Below are positions 1-8,434 of a DNA stretch of 64,000 nt, in pieces. The translations under genes were made by a program, and so were the position numbers. The stretch comes from Conyzicola lurida (lineage in GTDB: Bacteria; Actinomycetota; Actinomycetes; Actinomycetales; Microbacteriaceae): assembly GCF_014204935.1 (NCBI RefSeq), contig NZ_JACHMJ010000001.1, forward strand, positions 2,790,001 to 2,854,000. The letters are read 5' to 3'. The notes beneath the pieces are model-generated. The model was not told where the DNA came from, ran no database searches, and was given only the letters and a program-made list of their open reading frames with translations. Each line of letters begins with the position of its first letter. Within the stretch, counting starts at the first letter, position 1.

Positions 1-1
1 G

Positions 2-214
2 CGTCTGATGGGACAAGCGGGGCTCCCCCACCAGAGCACCTCCTACCGAGGGGTTCCCGGCGCACGCCCGGGGCAGCCTCTCAGCCAGAGAACCCTCATG
101 ACACGTCTTCGCGACGCAGGCATCAACCTCCGCGCAGCGCACAACGCAGCCATGCGCGCTCTGGTGCTCGACATCCCGCCACGGTCACAGAATCACCTGG
201 TCGGCGAAACCTGA
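2..214 (+). pseudogene. C-terminal remnant of a tyrosine recombinase-like protein
   Basis: The frame is open from the left edge of the window and stops at 214. Its last third reads LRDAGINLRAAHNAAMRALV followed by LDIPP. I recognise this as the C-terminal segment of actinobacterial site-specific integrase-like proteins, which normally continue through an 'LADLLG' helix into the catalytic tyrosine region. Here the frame ends about 10 residues after LDIPP, so neither the HxxR box nor the tyrosine is encoded. The start lies outside the window. It is most likely a decayed element from an earlier insertion beside the island. The family call rests on recall of the motif only. Confidence 0.45.
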
Positions 215-547
215 GGGCAGCCTTGGCCCGACACCGGCCGAACTCGAACTGTGTCGGCAGCCGATACGCCGGTCATGAATACGCCGGTCCGTCGCTGATT
301 GCTGACGCGTCCGTGGCTAGTGCAAGCTGGCCGGCCCTCTCCACTTAACTGCTAAGTCGCGGCAATAGTTGAGTCTGGGCAGAGGCGAATGCGTGACCCG
401 GGCCGATTGAGAAGAGCACTGAGGACTAGCAGTAGAACCGCCTGTCTGGGGGCTCCGGGACGGAGCACCCGCGCCCTCGGTGCGGATCGCACAGAGCACT
501 TGAAGGCCGACTCGACGGGTGCCGGCTCTGTATTACGCGACTGATTC

Positions 548-787
548 TCAGACGAAGAAGCGCCCACAGAACTCATTCCAGACGCCCCGAACATCGAAAA
601 CGGGATCGCGCAGCCACGCGAGCTCTAGGCCCTGCCAGAACGAATAGAGCCCGACGGCGGCGGAGAGCGAGTCCGGCATCCACGCGAGCGTCTCCGTGAG
701 GGTCACACGGACGTTCCTCGGTCGTCCCGCGAAGAACCGATGAGCGGGGTGTTCAGGAGTAAGGGCCACGGCACTGAGGATCGACGT
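548..787 (-). pseudogene. TetR-family regulator, C-terminal remnant
   Basis: An in-frame TAG at 788-790 precedes the segment and its stop is at 548, so only about 80 codons remain. The translation runs PEHPAHRFF, then TLTETLAWMPDS, then SFWQGLELAWLRDPVFDVRG. This matches the C-terminal ligand-binding half of TetR regulators, which typically have a 'HPAHxFF' stretch and a 'DGLQxxWLxDP' helix. No helix-turn-helix is encoded upstream, so the DNA-binding half is missing. A GTG at 769 could start a short peptide, but I infer a broken gene. It belongs to the decayed flank left of the island. Confidence 0.4.
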
Positions 788-936
788 CTAGGCGGCCGGG
801 CCGGAAGTCTCTGTGAACCGGGGCAGTGGCACACAAGCGCGATCAGCGCGCCGACGAATATTGCAAGCCGACGATCTCCGAAACTGGCGAGCGACGCAAG
901 CGCTACCGAATATCAGTAGCCACGCGGATTTTTGTC

Positions 937-982
937 GAGCCGCCTGTCAGAATCGAACTGACGACCTTCTCATTACGAGTGA
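937..982 (-). other. Left attachment site (partial tRNA-Thr 3' copy)
   Basis: These 46 bp are identical and in the same orientation as 19724-19769. The copy covers the T arm, the acceptor 3' strand and the anticodon region with CGT of the intact tRNA-Thr(CGU). It then diverges (TTTCC here against GATGC in the tRNA), so the D arm and 5' acceptor strand are absent. A duplicated tRNA 3' end is the usual product of tyrosine-recombinase integration into a tRNA gene, which makes this the distal attachment site of the island. Confidence 0.85.
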
Positions 983-1086
983 TTTCCAGGCTCTCAAGAC
1001 GACTGCGTCCCGTACACCGATCCCAATAAAACACTGGTATCGAGGCCCTAGATGATCATGTGAGAACGGCCTTGATTTTCCTCAAG

Positions 1087-1107
1087 TGTGGGCAAAATGT
1101 GGGCAAA
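1087..1107 (+). repeat. Tandem TGTGGGCAAA motif, left copy
   Basis: Two TGTGGGCAAA units separated by one A give an 11-bp period, about one helical turn. An identical 21-bp block occurs at 19634-19654 in the same orientation, inside the 3' end of the integrase frame. Paired short direct repeats just inside each attachment site are typical of integrase arm-type binding sites. That role is inferred. Confidence 0.6.
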
Positions 1108-1317
1108 TCTGAGGGCTCGCGCAACGCAGTCTCGAGCCGCCTACTCAAGGGTCAGCGCTGGGCTCTGGCCCCCGCAGATTGTGCAGCAACTTGCTGCACC
1201 GCTCGGCAGCAGGCGCTCACCTGGCGGATCCGTAGATAGCGCTGCTTCAACAATCGACGTTGTCGAGAGAGGTCAGAGCATTTCCAGCGGCTCCTTGCTA
1301 GACGGCGGTGGGAAGAT

Positions 1318-2121
1318 CTAGTCGAGCTGTTTCAGCTCGTCGTTACCGAAGCTGATCTCTATCGCGGCGCGGTTCTCCTCCACCCGTGCCGGGGTGGACG
1401 CTTTCACGATGGCAAAGACGTCGGGATGTCTAAGCACCCAGGCCAGCGCCAACTGAGCTGGGGTTACTTCCTTTGCGCCGGCCATGTCGTGGACCATGGG
1501 GTGTTCGAGCAATCGGCCGTGGTCGACCGGGGAGTAGGCCATCAACGGAATCCCAGCCTGGCGGCATCTCGGAAGTAGGTCGTACTCAGGCCCGCGGCGG
1601 GCGAGGTTGTAGAGCACCTGATCGGTCTGCGCCCGCGATCCGCCCGGCACCGAGGCCAGTTGGTCGAGGTCATCGGTGTCGAAATTGCTGACGCCCCAAC
1701 TGCGTATCAGCCCCGCCTGCACTAGTTCTTCGAACCCCGCCACTGTTTCGGCCAGCGGCACTCGTCCGCGCCAGTGCAGCAGGTACATGTCGAGGTAGTC
1801 GGTGCCCAACCGCCGCAGACTGGCTTGACAGGCTTCTACCGTCCCTCGTCGTGTGGCGTGGCTGGGCACGACCTTGCTGACGAGGTAAATACTGTCTCGC
1901 TGTCCCGCGATAGCCTCACTGACGAGCTCCTCTGCGGCGCCGTCGCCGTACATCTCGGCAGTGTCGATCAGCGTCAAGCCGTTCTCGATGCCTGTGCGCA
2001 GGGCGGCTAGCTCCGTCGGGCGCTGGTCGGGTCGCTCGCCCATGTACCAGGTGCCCAGACCCAGGGCCGGGACAGTGCCTGCGTCGGGCAGAGACACGGC
2101 ACGGATGGTTGGTGTACTCAT
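1318..2121 (-). CDS. Aldo/keto reductase
   Basis: The 267-aa protein is an NADPH-dependent aldo/keto reductase that would reduce aldehydes or ketones in the cytosol. The (beta/alpha)8 catalytic tetrad is visible: Asp53 and Tyr58 in DTAEMYG, Lys83 in VSK and His116 in LLHW. GVSNFD and the late IVKAST segment fit the cofactor-binding side. I chose ATG 2121 because GGAGG lies 9 bases upstream; a longer frame back to 2187 has no such site. It is the last gene of a leftward run of stress and redox genes, 91 bp after the DUF2254 gene. The substrate cannot be read from the sequence. Confidence 0.88.
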   Translation of the reverse strand: MSTPTIRAVSLPDAGTVPALGLGTWYMGERPDQRPTELAALRTGIENGLTLIDTAEMYGDGAAEELVSEAIAGQRDSIYLVSKVVPSHATRRGTVEACQASLRRLGTDYLDMYLLHWRGRVPLAETVAGFEELVQAGLIRSWGVSNFDTDDLDQLASVPGGSRAQTDQVLYNLARRGPEYDLLPRCRQAGIPLMAYSPVDHGRLLEHPMVHDMAGAKEVTPAQLALAWVLRHPDVFAIVKASTPARVEENRAAIEISFGNDELKQLD

Positions 2122-2212
2122 GTACCGGTGCCTCCGGGGTGTGGCGGACCTGAGGCCGCAAGAGAGCGCTTCCGATGATTTAGACAAGGCGGTTGCAAGT
2201 TCGGCGGCGTCG

Positions 2213-3604
2213 TCATGGGCTGCGCAGGGGGTCGGGTGCCGCGTGAGAGCCGCTCATGCCTCCGCCGTGGATCAGGTCGGGTCCGGAGCCAAGGCCTTGC
2301 TGGTCGGCATTGAGGGCGTTGGTGATGTCGCTGTCGTTGTCGAAGGACCGTTGCACGTCGAGGGTCAGCAGTTCGAGCTGCCGGTTGAGTTCGGGTTGGC
2401 GCGGCGCGGGGGCGACGGTTTGGAGGTCTTCCAGCGCTGCACGGAGCCGGCGGGCGACCTGTGGGGAGCCGGCTCCGGCTATGCGGATCTCGTCGAAGGC
2501 GAGGCGGACGTATCCGGTCCAGTCCAGGGCGGGGGTGACGAGGCGCAACGTCCCGAGCTTGTCGTGGTGGTCTCCGGTGGGGATTGTGCGGGTGGCGAGT
2601 TGGCGCAGCGCGTCGTGCAGCCGGTCGACAGCCTGCACCGTCGTGGTGGGGTCGCTGAACGGGTCGCTGACGCCGCGTTCGGCGATGTCCACGAGCTGAC
2701 GGAATCCGTACGCTGGGTCGTCGCGGTAGGAGCGTTCGTCTCCGAGAAAGACCAGGCTGGCGATGTGCGGGGCGTCCGCGCGGACGTGCTCGTTGCCGTC
2801 GATGAGCAGCAGCGGTGCGTTGGCGCAGACGAAATCGCCCATGGCGGGGAGCAGCCGCAGCGTGCAGCCGGCGTCGGTGGCGGCCGAGACCAGGCCCGGA
2901 ACGTCGATCTGGACGACGACCCCCGGCTCGGGGGCCAAGATCACTCGCGGGTCCAGGTCGGCGGGAGCCGTGGGATTGGCGGGGTAGGCGCGGTTCAGTT
3001 CCTCGTGCAGGTGGTCACCGACCAGGTCGATCAGGCCGGCGACCCGGAGGGTTTGCCCGGCGTGGTGCACGTAGAGCACGAGAGCGACGATGCTGGCCAG
3101 CATGAGAAGGTAGGCGAGCAGCATGGTCAGCCCGGGCACGTGGCCGCCGTCGGCGGAGTCGTCCACTTGGGGGATCGCGAGCAGGGCGTAGACGAGAGTA
3201 GCCGCGAAGAGGCCGTGGGTGTACTGGCTGAGGCGGTCGTGGAGCAGCGCCCCGACGATCCGTGGCGAGAATTGTCCCATCGCCAGTTGCACGGCGACGG
3301 TGATGACGGTGAGCACCAGCGTGATCAGCGTGACGAGCGATGTGACGATTGTGCTCAGTACGGTCTGTGCGGCGCTGGGGGTGCCCGTCAACCAACTCGG
3401 GACCAGTGCGTTGCCGGTGGCCCGGTCGATGGTGGCGGCGCCGACGCAGAGACCGGCGCCGCCGATCATGCACAGCAGCGGCACCAGCCACAGGCTGTCC
3501 CGCAGAGCAAGCAGTACCTTCTGCATCGTCACCGGGGTCCTTCCGGACGGCCGGGACCGTCGGCCCGGCCGCCGTGCCGGCATGCCCAGGGCAGGCTGAA
3601 TCAT
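2213..3604 (-). CDS. DUF2254 family membrane protein
   Basis: The 463-aa protein has about four hydrophobic helices in its first 180 residues (LWLVPLLCMIGGAGLCVGA, then TIVTSLVTLITLVLTVITVA, then two more near LFAATLVYALLAI and LLMLASIVALVLYV). A long soluble domain follows. The QLAMGQFSPRIVG stretch is the hallmark of the DUF2254 family of predicted membrane proteins of unknown function. The start overlaps the stop of the upstream dehydrogenase as ATGA (3601-3604), implying translational coupling. A GTG at 3532 with GGAAGG before it is a shorter alternative that begins closer to the first helix. Confidence 0.8.
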   Translation of the reverse strand: MIQPALGMPARRPGRRSRPSGRTPVTMQKVLLALRDSLWLVPLLCMIGGAGLCVGAATIDRATGNALVPSWLTGTPSAAQTVLSTIVTSLVTLITLVLTVITVAVQLAMGQFSPRIVGALLHDRLSQYTHGLFAATLVYALLAIPQVDDSADGGHVPGLTMLLAYLLMLASIVALVLYVHHAGQTLRVAGLIDLVGDHLHEELNRAYPANPTAPADLDPRVILAPEPGVVVQIDVPGLVSAATDAGCTLRLLPAMGDFVCANAPLLLIDGNEHVRADAPHIASLVFLGDERSYRDDPAYGFRQLVDIAERGVSDPFSDPTTTVQAVDRLHDALRQLATRTIPTGDHHDKLGTLRLVTPALDWTGYVRLAFDEIRIAGAGSPQVARRLRAALEDLQTVAPAPRQPELNRQLELLTLDVQRSFDNDSDITNALNADQQGLGSGPDLIHGGGMSGSHAAPDPLRSP

Positions 3605-4794
3605 GTCGGGGAGCTGGTTGCCCCGTTGGGCTGGAACACAGCCCGGACGCAGCCGTCCTTCTTGTTCTTGAACATCTGATAGCCCTGCGGGCCCTGGTCC
3701 AGCGGCATCACGTGGGTGGCGAGGTGCTCGGTGCTCAGTTCTCCGTTGTCGATGTGCTGCAGGATTCGGGGGATGTAGCGGTGTCCGTGTTGTTGCGCCC
3801 CGCGGACGGTCATGCCCTTATTCATGATCGCGCCGACAGGAAACTTGTCCACGACCCCGCCGAAGACTCCGAGGATGAACATGTTGCCGCCCTTGCGGCA
3901 GGCGTAGATGGCTTCGCGGAGTGCGGTGGGCCGATCGGATTGCAGCCGCAGCTGTTGCTTCACCTGGTCGTACAGGTACGACGGTCCGGTGCCGTGCGCT
4001 TCCATGCCGACGGCCTCGATGACGACGTCCGGGCCGCGGCCGCCGGTGCGCTCCTTCAGCTCGGCGACGATGTTGTCGTCGGTGTAGTCCAAGGTCTCAG
4101 CGCCGATGTGCTGGCGTACCTGCTGGAGGCGTTCGGGGAGCCTGTCGATGACGATTACTTGCTCGGCGCCCATGAGCATCGCGCCGCGGGCGGCCATCTG
4201 ACCCACCCCGCCAGCCCCCCAGACTGCGACGGTGTCGCCTGGGGTGATGCCAGCGCCGTCGGCGCCGGTCCATCCGGTGGGGGCGGCGTCGGAGGCGAAC
4301 AGCGCCGCCATGTCGGACACCCCGTCCGGGACGGTGAACGCGCCCTGGTCGGCGTAGGGGACCCGGACGTACTCGGCGTGGCTGCCGGCGAACCCGCCCA
4401 GCAGGTGGCTGTAGGCGAAGCAGCCGCCGATCGCGCTGCCCCACATTCCCTCGGTCAGTGCCGGGTTGGGGTTGCCGTTGTCGCAGAGCGAGAACAGCTG
4501 CTGCGAGCAGTACCAGCACTGCCCGCAGGCGATAAACGAGCACACCGTGACCCGGTCGCCGATGGTGTGTCTGCGGACGGCATTGCCGACTTCTACGACC
4601 TCGCCCATGAACTCGTGGCCGAGCACATCCCCGGCGCGCATGCCCGGGATGTAGCCGCCGAGCAGATGCAGGTCGGAGCCGCATGTCGTGGTCAATCGCA
4701 CTTTGACGATGATGTCCCGGTCGTTGAGGATGGTTGGGTCATCTACCGTCTCGACGGCGGTCTTGTTGATTCCAGTCCAGCACAGAGCTTTCAC
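3601..4794 (-). CDS. Zinc-dependent alcohol/formaldehyde dehydrogenase-like protein
   Basis: The 397-aa protein is a medium-chain dehydrogenase. Catalytic-zinc ligands are Cys38 (TCGSDLH) and His60-Glu61 (GHE). The structural-zinc lobe Cys90, Cys93, Cys96 and Cys104 is complete. The nucleotide-binding loop is WGAGGVGQ. Length and the long insert before the C-terminus place it with the glutathione-independent formaldehyde dehydrogenase-like branch rather than classical ADH. It starts at GTG 4794 with a GTGA overlap to the upstream gene and ends with an ATGA overlap to DUF2254, so it is in the middle of a tightly coupled operon. The true substrate is unknown; aldehyde detoxification is an inference from the neighbours. 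Confidence 0.85.
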   Translation of the reverse strand: MKALCWTGINKTAVETVDDPTILNDRDIIVKVRLTTTCGSDLHLLGGYIPGMRAGDVLGHEFMGEVVEVGNAVRRHTIGDRVTVCSFIACGQCWYCSQQLFSLCDNGNPNPALTEGMWGSAIGGCFAYSHLLGGFAGSHAEYVRVPYADQGAFTVPDGVSDMAALFASDAAPTGWTGADGAGITPGDTVAVWGAGGVGQMAARGAMLMGAEQVIVIDRLPERLQQVRQHIGAETLDYTDDNIVAELKERTGGRGPDVVIEAVGMEAHGTGPSYLYDQVKQQLRLQSDRPTALREAIYACRKGGNMFILGVFGGVVDKFPVGAIMNKGMTVRGAQQHGHRYIPRILQHIDNGELSTEHLATHVMPLDQGPQGYQMFKNKKDGCVRAVFQPNGATSSPT

Positions 4795-5279
4795 AGCACT
4801 CCCTCCCCGGGCGCAAGTTCGGTGGCGAATTCGACGAGTTTGCCGGCCGGGGTCGGCGGGCGGCGCCCGTGCGGGGCCGGGTCGACGCGCAACACCTCTC
4901 CGACCTCGATCACCTGCTTGGCTTCACGCAAAGCCGCTCGGACCCGCTGGCGTGGGTCGTCACCGGACAGCCGGGCGGCCGCGGACGCCGCCCCAGTCGG
5001 TTCGGGGTTGCGCAGCCGGGCACGCACCTCGCTGCCCTTGCCGCCCGGTGCAGGCCGCACCTCCACTTCGACCAGGTCGCCGAGCTCGGCCAGCGGCCGG
5101 GGAAGGCGGTCCTCAGGCATGACGTCTGCGGGCCCGCGGTTGATGGTCACCGCCCGCCACCTCGGTTCAGTCGCTTCGCGGGCACCTGCGGCCGGCCGAC
5201 GTTGCAGCTGTCTAGCGACCACGAACGCGCCTGCTCCGACCACCAACACCCCCACCACGCGGTTTCTGGGACGAGTCAC
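4791..5279 (-). CDS. Single-pass membrane-anchored hypothetical protein
   Basis: The 162-aa protein has one N-terminal hydrophobic helix (VVGVLVVGAGAFVVA) followed by an Arg-rich linker. A soluble part follows with a WRAVTINR strand, DRLPRPLAELGD, and VEVEVRPAPGGKGSEVRARL. The pattern recalls membrane-anchored SRPBCC/'cyclase-dehydrase'-like proteins that sit next to glutathione-independent formaldehyde dehydrogenase-like genes, but the function is not known and I do not assign one. It overlaps the PfpI gene by ATGA at its start and the dehydrogenase by GTGA at its end. It is therefore probably translated together with both. Confidence 0.6.
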   Translation of the reverse strand: MTRPRNRVVGVLVVGAGAFVVARQLQRRPAAGAREATEPRWRAVTINRGPADVMPEDRLPRPLAELGDLVEVEVRPAPGGKGSEVRARLRNPEPTGAASAAARLSGDDPRQRVRAALREAKQVIEVGEVLRVDPAPHGRRPPTPAGKLVEFATELAPGEGVL

Positions 5280-5845
5280 CGGGCACCACCGGCGGCAGCA
5301 CCGACGGAAGCGAACGCTTCCACGATCGCTTCGCAGAACGCGGGCAGGTCCTCGGGGGACCTGCTGGTGATGAGATTGCCGTCGATGGCGACCTCCTCGT
5401 CGACCACGGTGGCGCCGGCGTTGCGCAGGTCGGTGCGGATGCTGGGGAACGACGTCAGGGTCCGGCCGGACACGACGCCCGCTTCCAGGAGTGTCCAGGG
5501 GCCATGGCAGATCGAGGCGACGGGTTTGCCGGACGCCACGAAGTCGCGCACGAAGTCCACCGCTGCTTGGTCGACGCGCAGTTTGTCGGGGTTGACCGTT
5601 CCGCCCGGCAGCAGTAGTGCGTCGTAGTCGTCAACCGCAGCGGAACGCACCAGCGCGTCGACGTCGAACGTGCCGGCCGCATCGAGGTCGTTGGTGCGCG
5701 CCTGGATCTGCCCGTCGTGCAGCGAGAGCAGTTCGGTGACCGCGCCGGCCTCATCCAGCGCCTGCCGGGGTTGTTCCAGTTCGACGCGTTCCACACCGTC
5801 TGCAGCCAGGATCGCCACCCGCTTGCCGTTCAGTTCGTTTGCCAT
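5276..5845 (-). CDS. DJ-1/PfpI family protein
   Basis: The 189-aa protein is a class I glutamine-amidotransferase-like protein of the PfpI/YhbO type. These act in the cytosol as glyoxalase III/deglycase-like or stress proteins. The nucleophile elbow SICHGP carries Cys113-His114. The acidic partner is Glu19 in DGVERVEL, and LLLPGG and SGRTLTSF are conserved neighbours. GGAG lies upstream of ATG 5845. It heads the operon PfpI, membrane protein, dehydrogenase, DUF2254, with overlapping starts and stops. Reactive carbonyl handling would fit all members, but that is inferred. Confidence 0.85.
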   Translation of the reverse strand: MANELNGKRVAILAADGVERVELEQPRQALDEAGAVTELLSLHDGQIQARTNDLDAAGTFDVDALVRSAAVDDYDALLLPGGTVNPDKLRVDQAAVDFVRDFVASGKPVASICHGPWTLLEAGVVSGRTLTSFPSIRTDLRNAGATVVDEEVAIDGNLITSRSPEDLPAFCEAIVEAFASVGAAAGGAR

Positions 5846-5923
5846 GATTTCTCCGTTATTCGTGGGGGACGGCCGCAGCTGAGCGCGACCGGAGGGTGCA
5901 GGGCGCTATCGATGCGGTGCGTT

Positions 5924-5947
5924 GGGCGGCGGTTTTATCCGCCGCCC
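5924..5947 (-). terminator. Terminator of the formaldehyde dehydrogenase gene
   Basis: A perfect 9-bp stem, GGGCGGCGG and CCGCCGCCC, encloses the loop TTTTAT, 30 bp past the stop at 5977. Outer GATGC and GCATC can extend it. It has no clear U tract on the minus strand, so efficiency is uncertain. It separates the FDH gene from the downstream PfpI operon. Confidence 0.55.
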
Positions 5948-5976
5948 GCATCAGCACCCCGACGAGTCCCTGCCTG

Positions 5977-7131
5977 TCAGGCGGTGGCCCGAGTCGGGTT
6001 GAGCACGACCTTGGTCCAACCGTCGTTGCGCTCATCGAAATTCAGGTAGGCCTCGGGCGCTTCCTCGAGCGGCAGATTGTGGGACACGATCCACGACGGC
6101 GTGGCCTTGCCCGCCGCGACCAAATCCCGCAACCGCCGGTTGTACTTCTTCACCGGGCACTGCCCGCTGCCGAGCGTCTGGCCCTTGAACCAGTGCAGAC
6201 CGTAGTCGAAGGCAATCTCGCCCTGCTTGGCCAACTTGTCCGCGCCGCCCGGGTCCTGCGGGACGTACACCCCGACCGAACCGATGCCGCCCGTGAACCG
6301 CACCGACTTCACCAGGTTGTTCAGCGTCATGTTCGGATGCTCGGTGCCTTCCGGGTCGTGAGCTTGGTAGCCGACACACTCACAACCGCGGTCGGCGCCC
6401 AGACCCATCGTCTCCTCGAGAACGAACTGGACAGGGTCGACCTTGGAATCGTCGATCGCGATAGCGCCGATCTGCTCAGCGAGCCGCAACCGATCCGGGT
6501 GGCGGTCAACGACCATCACCTTTGAAGCGCCCTTGATCGTCGCCGACAGCGCCGCCATCAACCCGACCGGACCAGAGCCGTAGATCACCACGGAGTCGCC
6601 CGGGACAACGCCTGCCAGCTCGGTGGCGTGGTAGCCGGTAGGGAAAATGTCCGCGATCATCACGTAGTCGTTTTCCTTGTCGACCGAGTCCTCACCGAGC
6701 CGCAGACAGTTGTGATCGCCGTACGGCACACGCAACAATTCCGCCTGCCCGCCCTGCCACGGACCCATGTCGGCGAACCCGTACGCGGCGCCAGCAAAGT
6801 GCGGATCCGGTTGCGTGGTCAGGCAGTAGTTCGTGAACCCTCGCTCACAGTTCTTGCAGAATCCGCACGAAACATTGAACGGCAGCACTACCCGCTCACC
6901 GACTTTGACCTTGTCCACGCCGTCGCCGACCTCGATGACTTCGCCCAAGTTCTCGTGCCCGAACGTGCGACCGGTCTCAAAGTCGGTGCGTCCCTCATAC
7001 ATGTGCAGGTCCGAGCCGCAGATGTTGGTGGCGGTGATGCGCACCAGCACGTCCGTGGGTCGTTCGATCTTCGCGTCCGGCACGTCTTTCACACTGACCT
7101 GCCGCGGTCCGTCATACACCACTGCCTTCAT
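5977..7131 (-). CDS. Glutathione-independent formaldehyde dehydrogenase
   Basis: The 384-aa zinc- and NAD-dependent protein is of the type represented by Pseudomonas FdhA, which oxidises formaldehyde and other small aldehydes without glutathione. Cys38 (ICGSDLH) and His59-Glu60 bind the catalytic zinc. Cys89, Cys92, Cys95 and Cys103 form the structural-zinc lobe. YGSGPVGLMAA is the dinucleotide loop, and the long C-terminal insert (GIGSVGVYVPQDPGG) is typical of the family. ATG 7131 follows GGGAG at 6 bases; the frame reaches 7191 but without a ribosome site. It is divergent from the GAF-LuxR regulator, with a C6-N4-G6 palindrome between them. Confidence 0.88.
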   Translation of the reverse strand: MKAVVYDGPRQVSVKDVPDAKIERPTDVLVRITATNICGSDLHMYEGRTDFETGRTFGHENLGEVIEVGDGVDKVKVGERVVLPFNVSCGFCKNCERGFTNYCLTTQPDPHFAGAAYGFADMGPWQGGQAELLRVPYGDHNCLRLGEDSVDKENDYVMIADIFPTGYHATELAGVVPGDSVVIYGSGPVGLMAALSATIKGASKVMVVDRHPDRLRLAEQIGAIAIDDSKVDPVQFVLEETMGLGADRGCECVGYQAHDPEGTEHPNMTLNNLVKSVRFTGGIGSVGVYVPQDPGGADKLAKQGEIAFDYGLHWFKGQTLGSGQCPVKKYNRRLRDLVAAGKATPSWIVSHNLPLEEAPEAYLNFDERNDGWTKVVLNPTRATA

Positions 7132-7154
7132 TTCAGCTCCCGTCTTAGGCTCTT

Positions 7155-7170
7155 CCCCCCATCTGGGGGG
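7155..7170. promoter_or_regulatory. C6-N4-G6 palindrome, candidate operator
   Basis: CCCCCC, ATCT, GGGGGG forms a perfect inverted repeat 24 bp upstream of the FDH start, in the divergent gap to the GAF-LuxR gene. GAF-LuxR regulators such as Corynebacterium RamA are known to bind tandem runs of four to six G or C, so this is a plausible binding site of the divergent regulator. It could instead form a hairpin in the FDH leader. Confidence 0.4.
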
Positions 7171-7296
7171 CATCGGCAGTACGATTGCCAAGTACCGCGG
7201 CCTCTGAAGCGCCAGTCAACCCCCAACCCGTGCCGCGGCGCATCGGCAGAACGACCGACACGGCCAGCTGGCGCAGCGGCAGATACAGCGGGTGCC

Positions 7297-8319
7297 ATGC
7301 ACCGACCAGCAGACGCAGGACCGATCTCAGTCGAGGTCTCCCACATCGCCGCAACCCGGGATAGCCCGGCCGAACACGCTACAGCGCTGCTAGAGCCGCT
7401 CCATCAGCTGCTGCCGTTCGACGGGGCGTGGCTCGCGCTCCGCGACGAGGACACCCGCGGACACCACTCGCTGGTCAGCACCGGCTGGGACAACCGCACC
7501 GCCGCATACTTGGACGGGCCGGTAGTGGTCGACGAGATCGAACAACTAGGGATGACCCGGTCCCACACCCCGCTGCGGGTCGCGGACCTCTCGACACCGA
7601 TCAGCGAAATGCGGTCGTGGGCCGAGTGCCTCTCACCCGCCGGCTTCCGCGAAGGCCTCGGCATGTGCCTGTTCGCCGCCGACGGCCGGCTCCTCGGCTT
7701 CCTCGGCCTGTTGACCGGCAGTCCCACCGTCCCAGCGCCCGCCGACCGAGACCTGCTCGCCGCCCTCGGGCCGGCGCTGGGCCGCGCCATCGACCCCCTC
7801 CGATCGGCCACCGCAGCCGCGCAGCTCGTCCACGCCGCCACGGCTGGCGTGATTCTCACCCTGTCACCAGATGTTCTGGCCCTGCCCGGGCTGCCCGACC
7901 ACGCCGCGCTGCGTGCCGGCTCACCTGTACTGGTTGCCGCCCGCGAGACGCTCGACGGTCCGCAATCCTCGTTCCTGGCCCCCGCGCCAACAGAGCCCGG
8001 CGGCTACCTGCGCGTCACCGTCCTGGAGGTGCCCGACAACGTCCCACACCACCTCACCGCGATCGTCGTGCTGTCCCCGAGCCACGACCTGCAGGGATTG
8101 ACCCACCGCGAGTTCGAAGTCCTCGGCCTGCTCATCGCCGGCTATCACAACACCGAAGCCGCCCAACGGCTCAACGTCACGCCACGCACCATCGCCACCC
8201 ACATCGAACACATCCTCATCAAGCTGGACGCCTGCTCCCGAGCACTTGCCGCCGTCCGCGCCCAACGACGCGGGCTATACATCCCACCCGCACTCCTGGC
8301 GCACCCGGGCAGCGCATAG
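7297..8319 (+). CDS. GAF-domain LuxR-family transcriptional regulator
   Basis: The 340-aa protein has an N-terminal sensory part and a C-terminal DNA-binding part. Residues about 20-180 resemble a GAF domain (LLPFDGAWLALRDED, GFREGLGMCLFAADGRLLGFLGLL). Residues about 270-330 are a LuxR helix-turn-helix (LTHREFEVLGLLIAGYHNTE, with TPRTIATHIEHILIKLD). No receiver domain is present, so it should respond to a ligand or to redox state, not to phosphorylation. ATG 7297 is the only internal ATG before the GAF part and lacks a strong ribosome site, so the start is uncertain. Its divergent position suggests control of the formaldehyde dehydrogenase gene. Confidence 0.8.
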   Translation: MHRPADAGPISVEVSHIAATRDSPAEHATALLEPLHQLLPFDGAWLALRDEDTRGHHSLVSTGWDNRTAAYLDGPVVVDEIEQLGMTRSHTPLRVADLSTPISEMRSWAECLSPAGFREGLGMCLFAADGRLLGFLGLLTGSPTVPAPADRDLLAALGPALGRAIDPLRSATAAAQLVHAATAGVILTLSPDVLALPGLPDHAALRAGSPVLVAARETLDGPQSSFLAPAPTEPGGYLRVTVLEVPDNVPHHLTAIVVLSPSHDLQGLTHREFEVLGLLIAGYHNTEAAQRLNVTPRTIATHIEHILIKLDACSRALAAVRAQRRGLYIPPALLAHPGSA

Positions 8320-8434
8320 TTAGTAGCCCAACATGGCCCGACGCCGCAATCCCCGTAGGGCTCGTCAACCGAACTCGCCGCCCCTTGATGGTTTGGAGAG
8401 GGCGGCGCGGGGGGATCGCGAGCAGCGAGGGCGG

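Larger units (their letters stand above)
215..1317. other. Gene-poor island flank
   Basis: Apart from the TetR remnant, the tRNA-Thr 3' copy and the tandem TGTGGGCAAA motif listed separately, I see no intact gene here. The short open frames overlapping 937-982 only translate the tRNA remnant. The stretch looks like insertion scar on both sides of the left attachment site. Confidence 0.5.

Noticed and set aside
813-1055. Short ORFs across the left attachment site
   Set aside because: They translate the tRNA-Thr 3' remnant and have no protein-like features beyond it.
1961-3679. 572-codon plus-strand ORF opposite the DUF2254 and aldo/keto reductase genes
   Set aside because: Antisense shadow in high-GC sequence. 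The minus-strand frames carry the recognisable domains, ribosome sites and overlaps.
8376-8407. Strong terminator between the GAF-LuxR and ABM genes
   Set aside because: Only an 8-bp stem with a 16-base loop and no U tract; too weak to list as a terminator.
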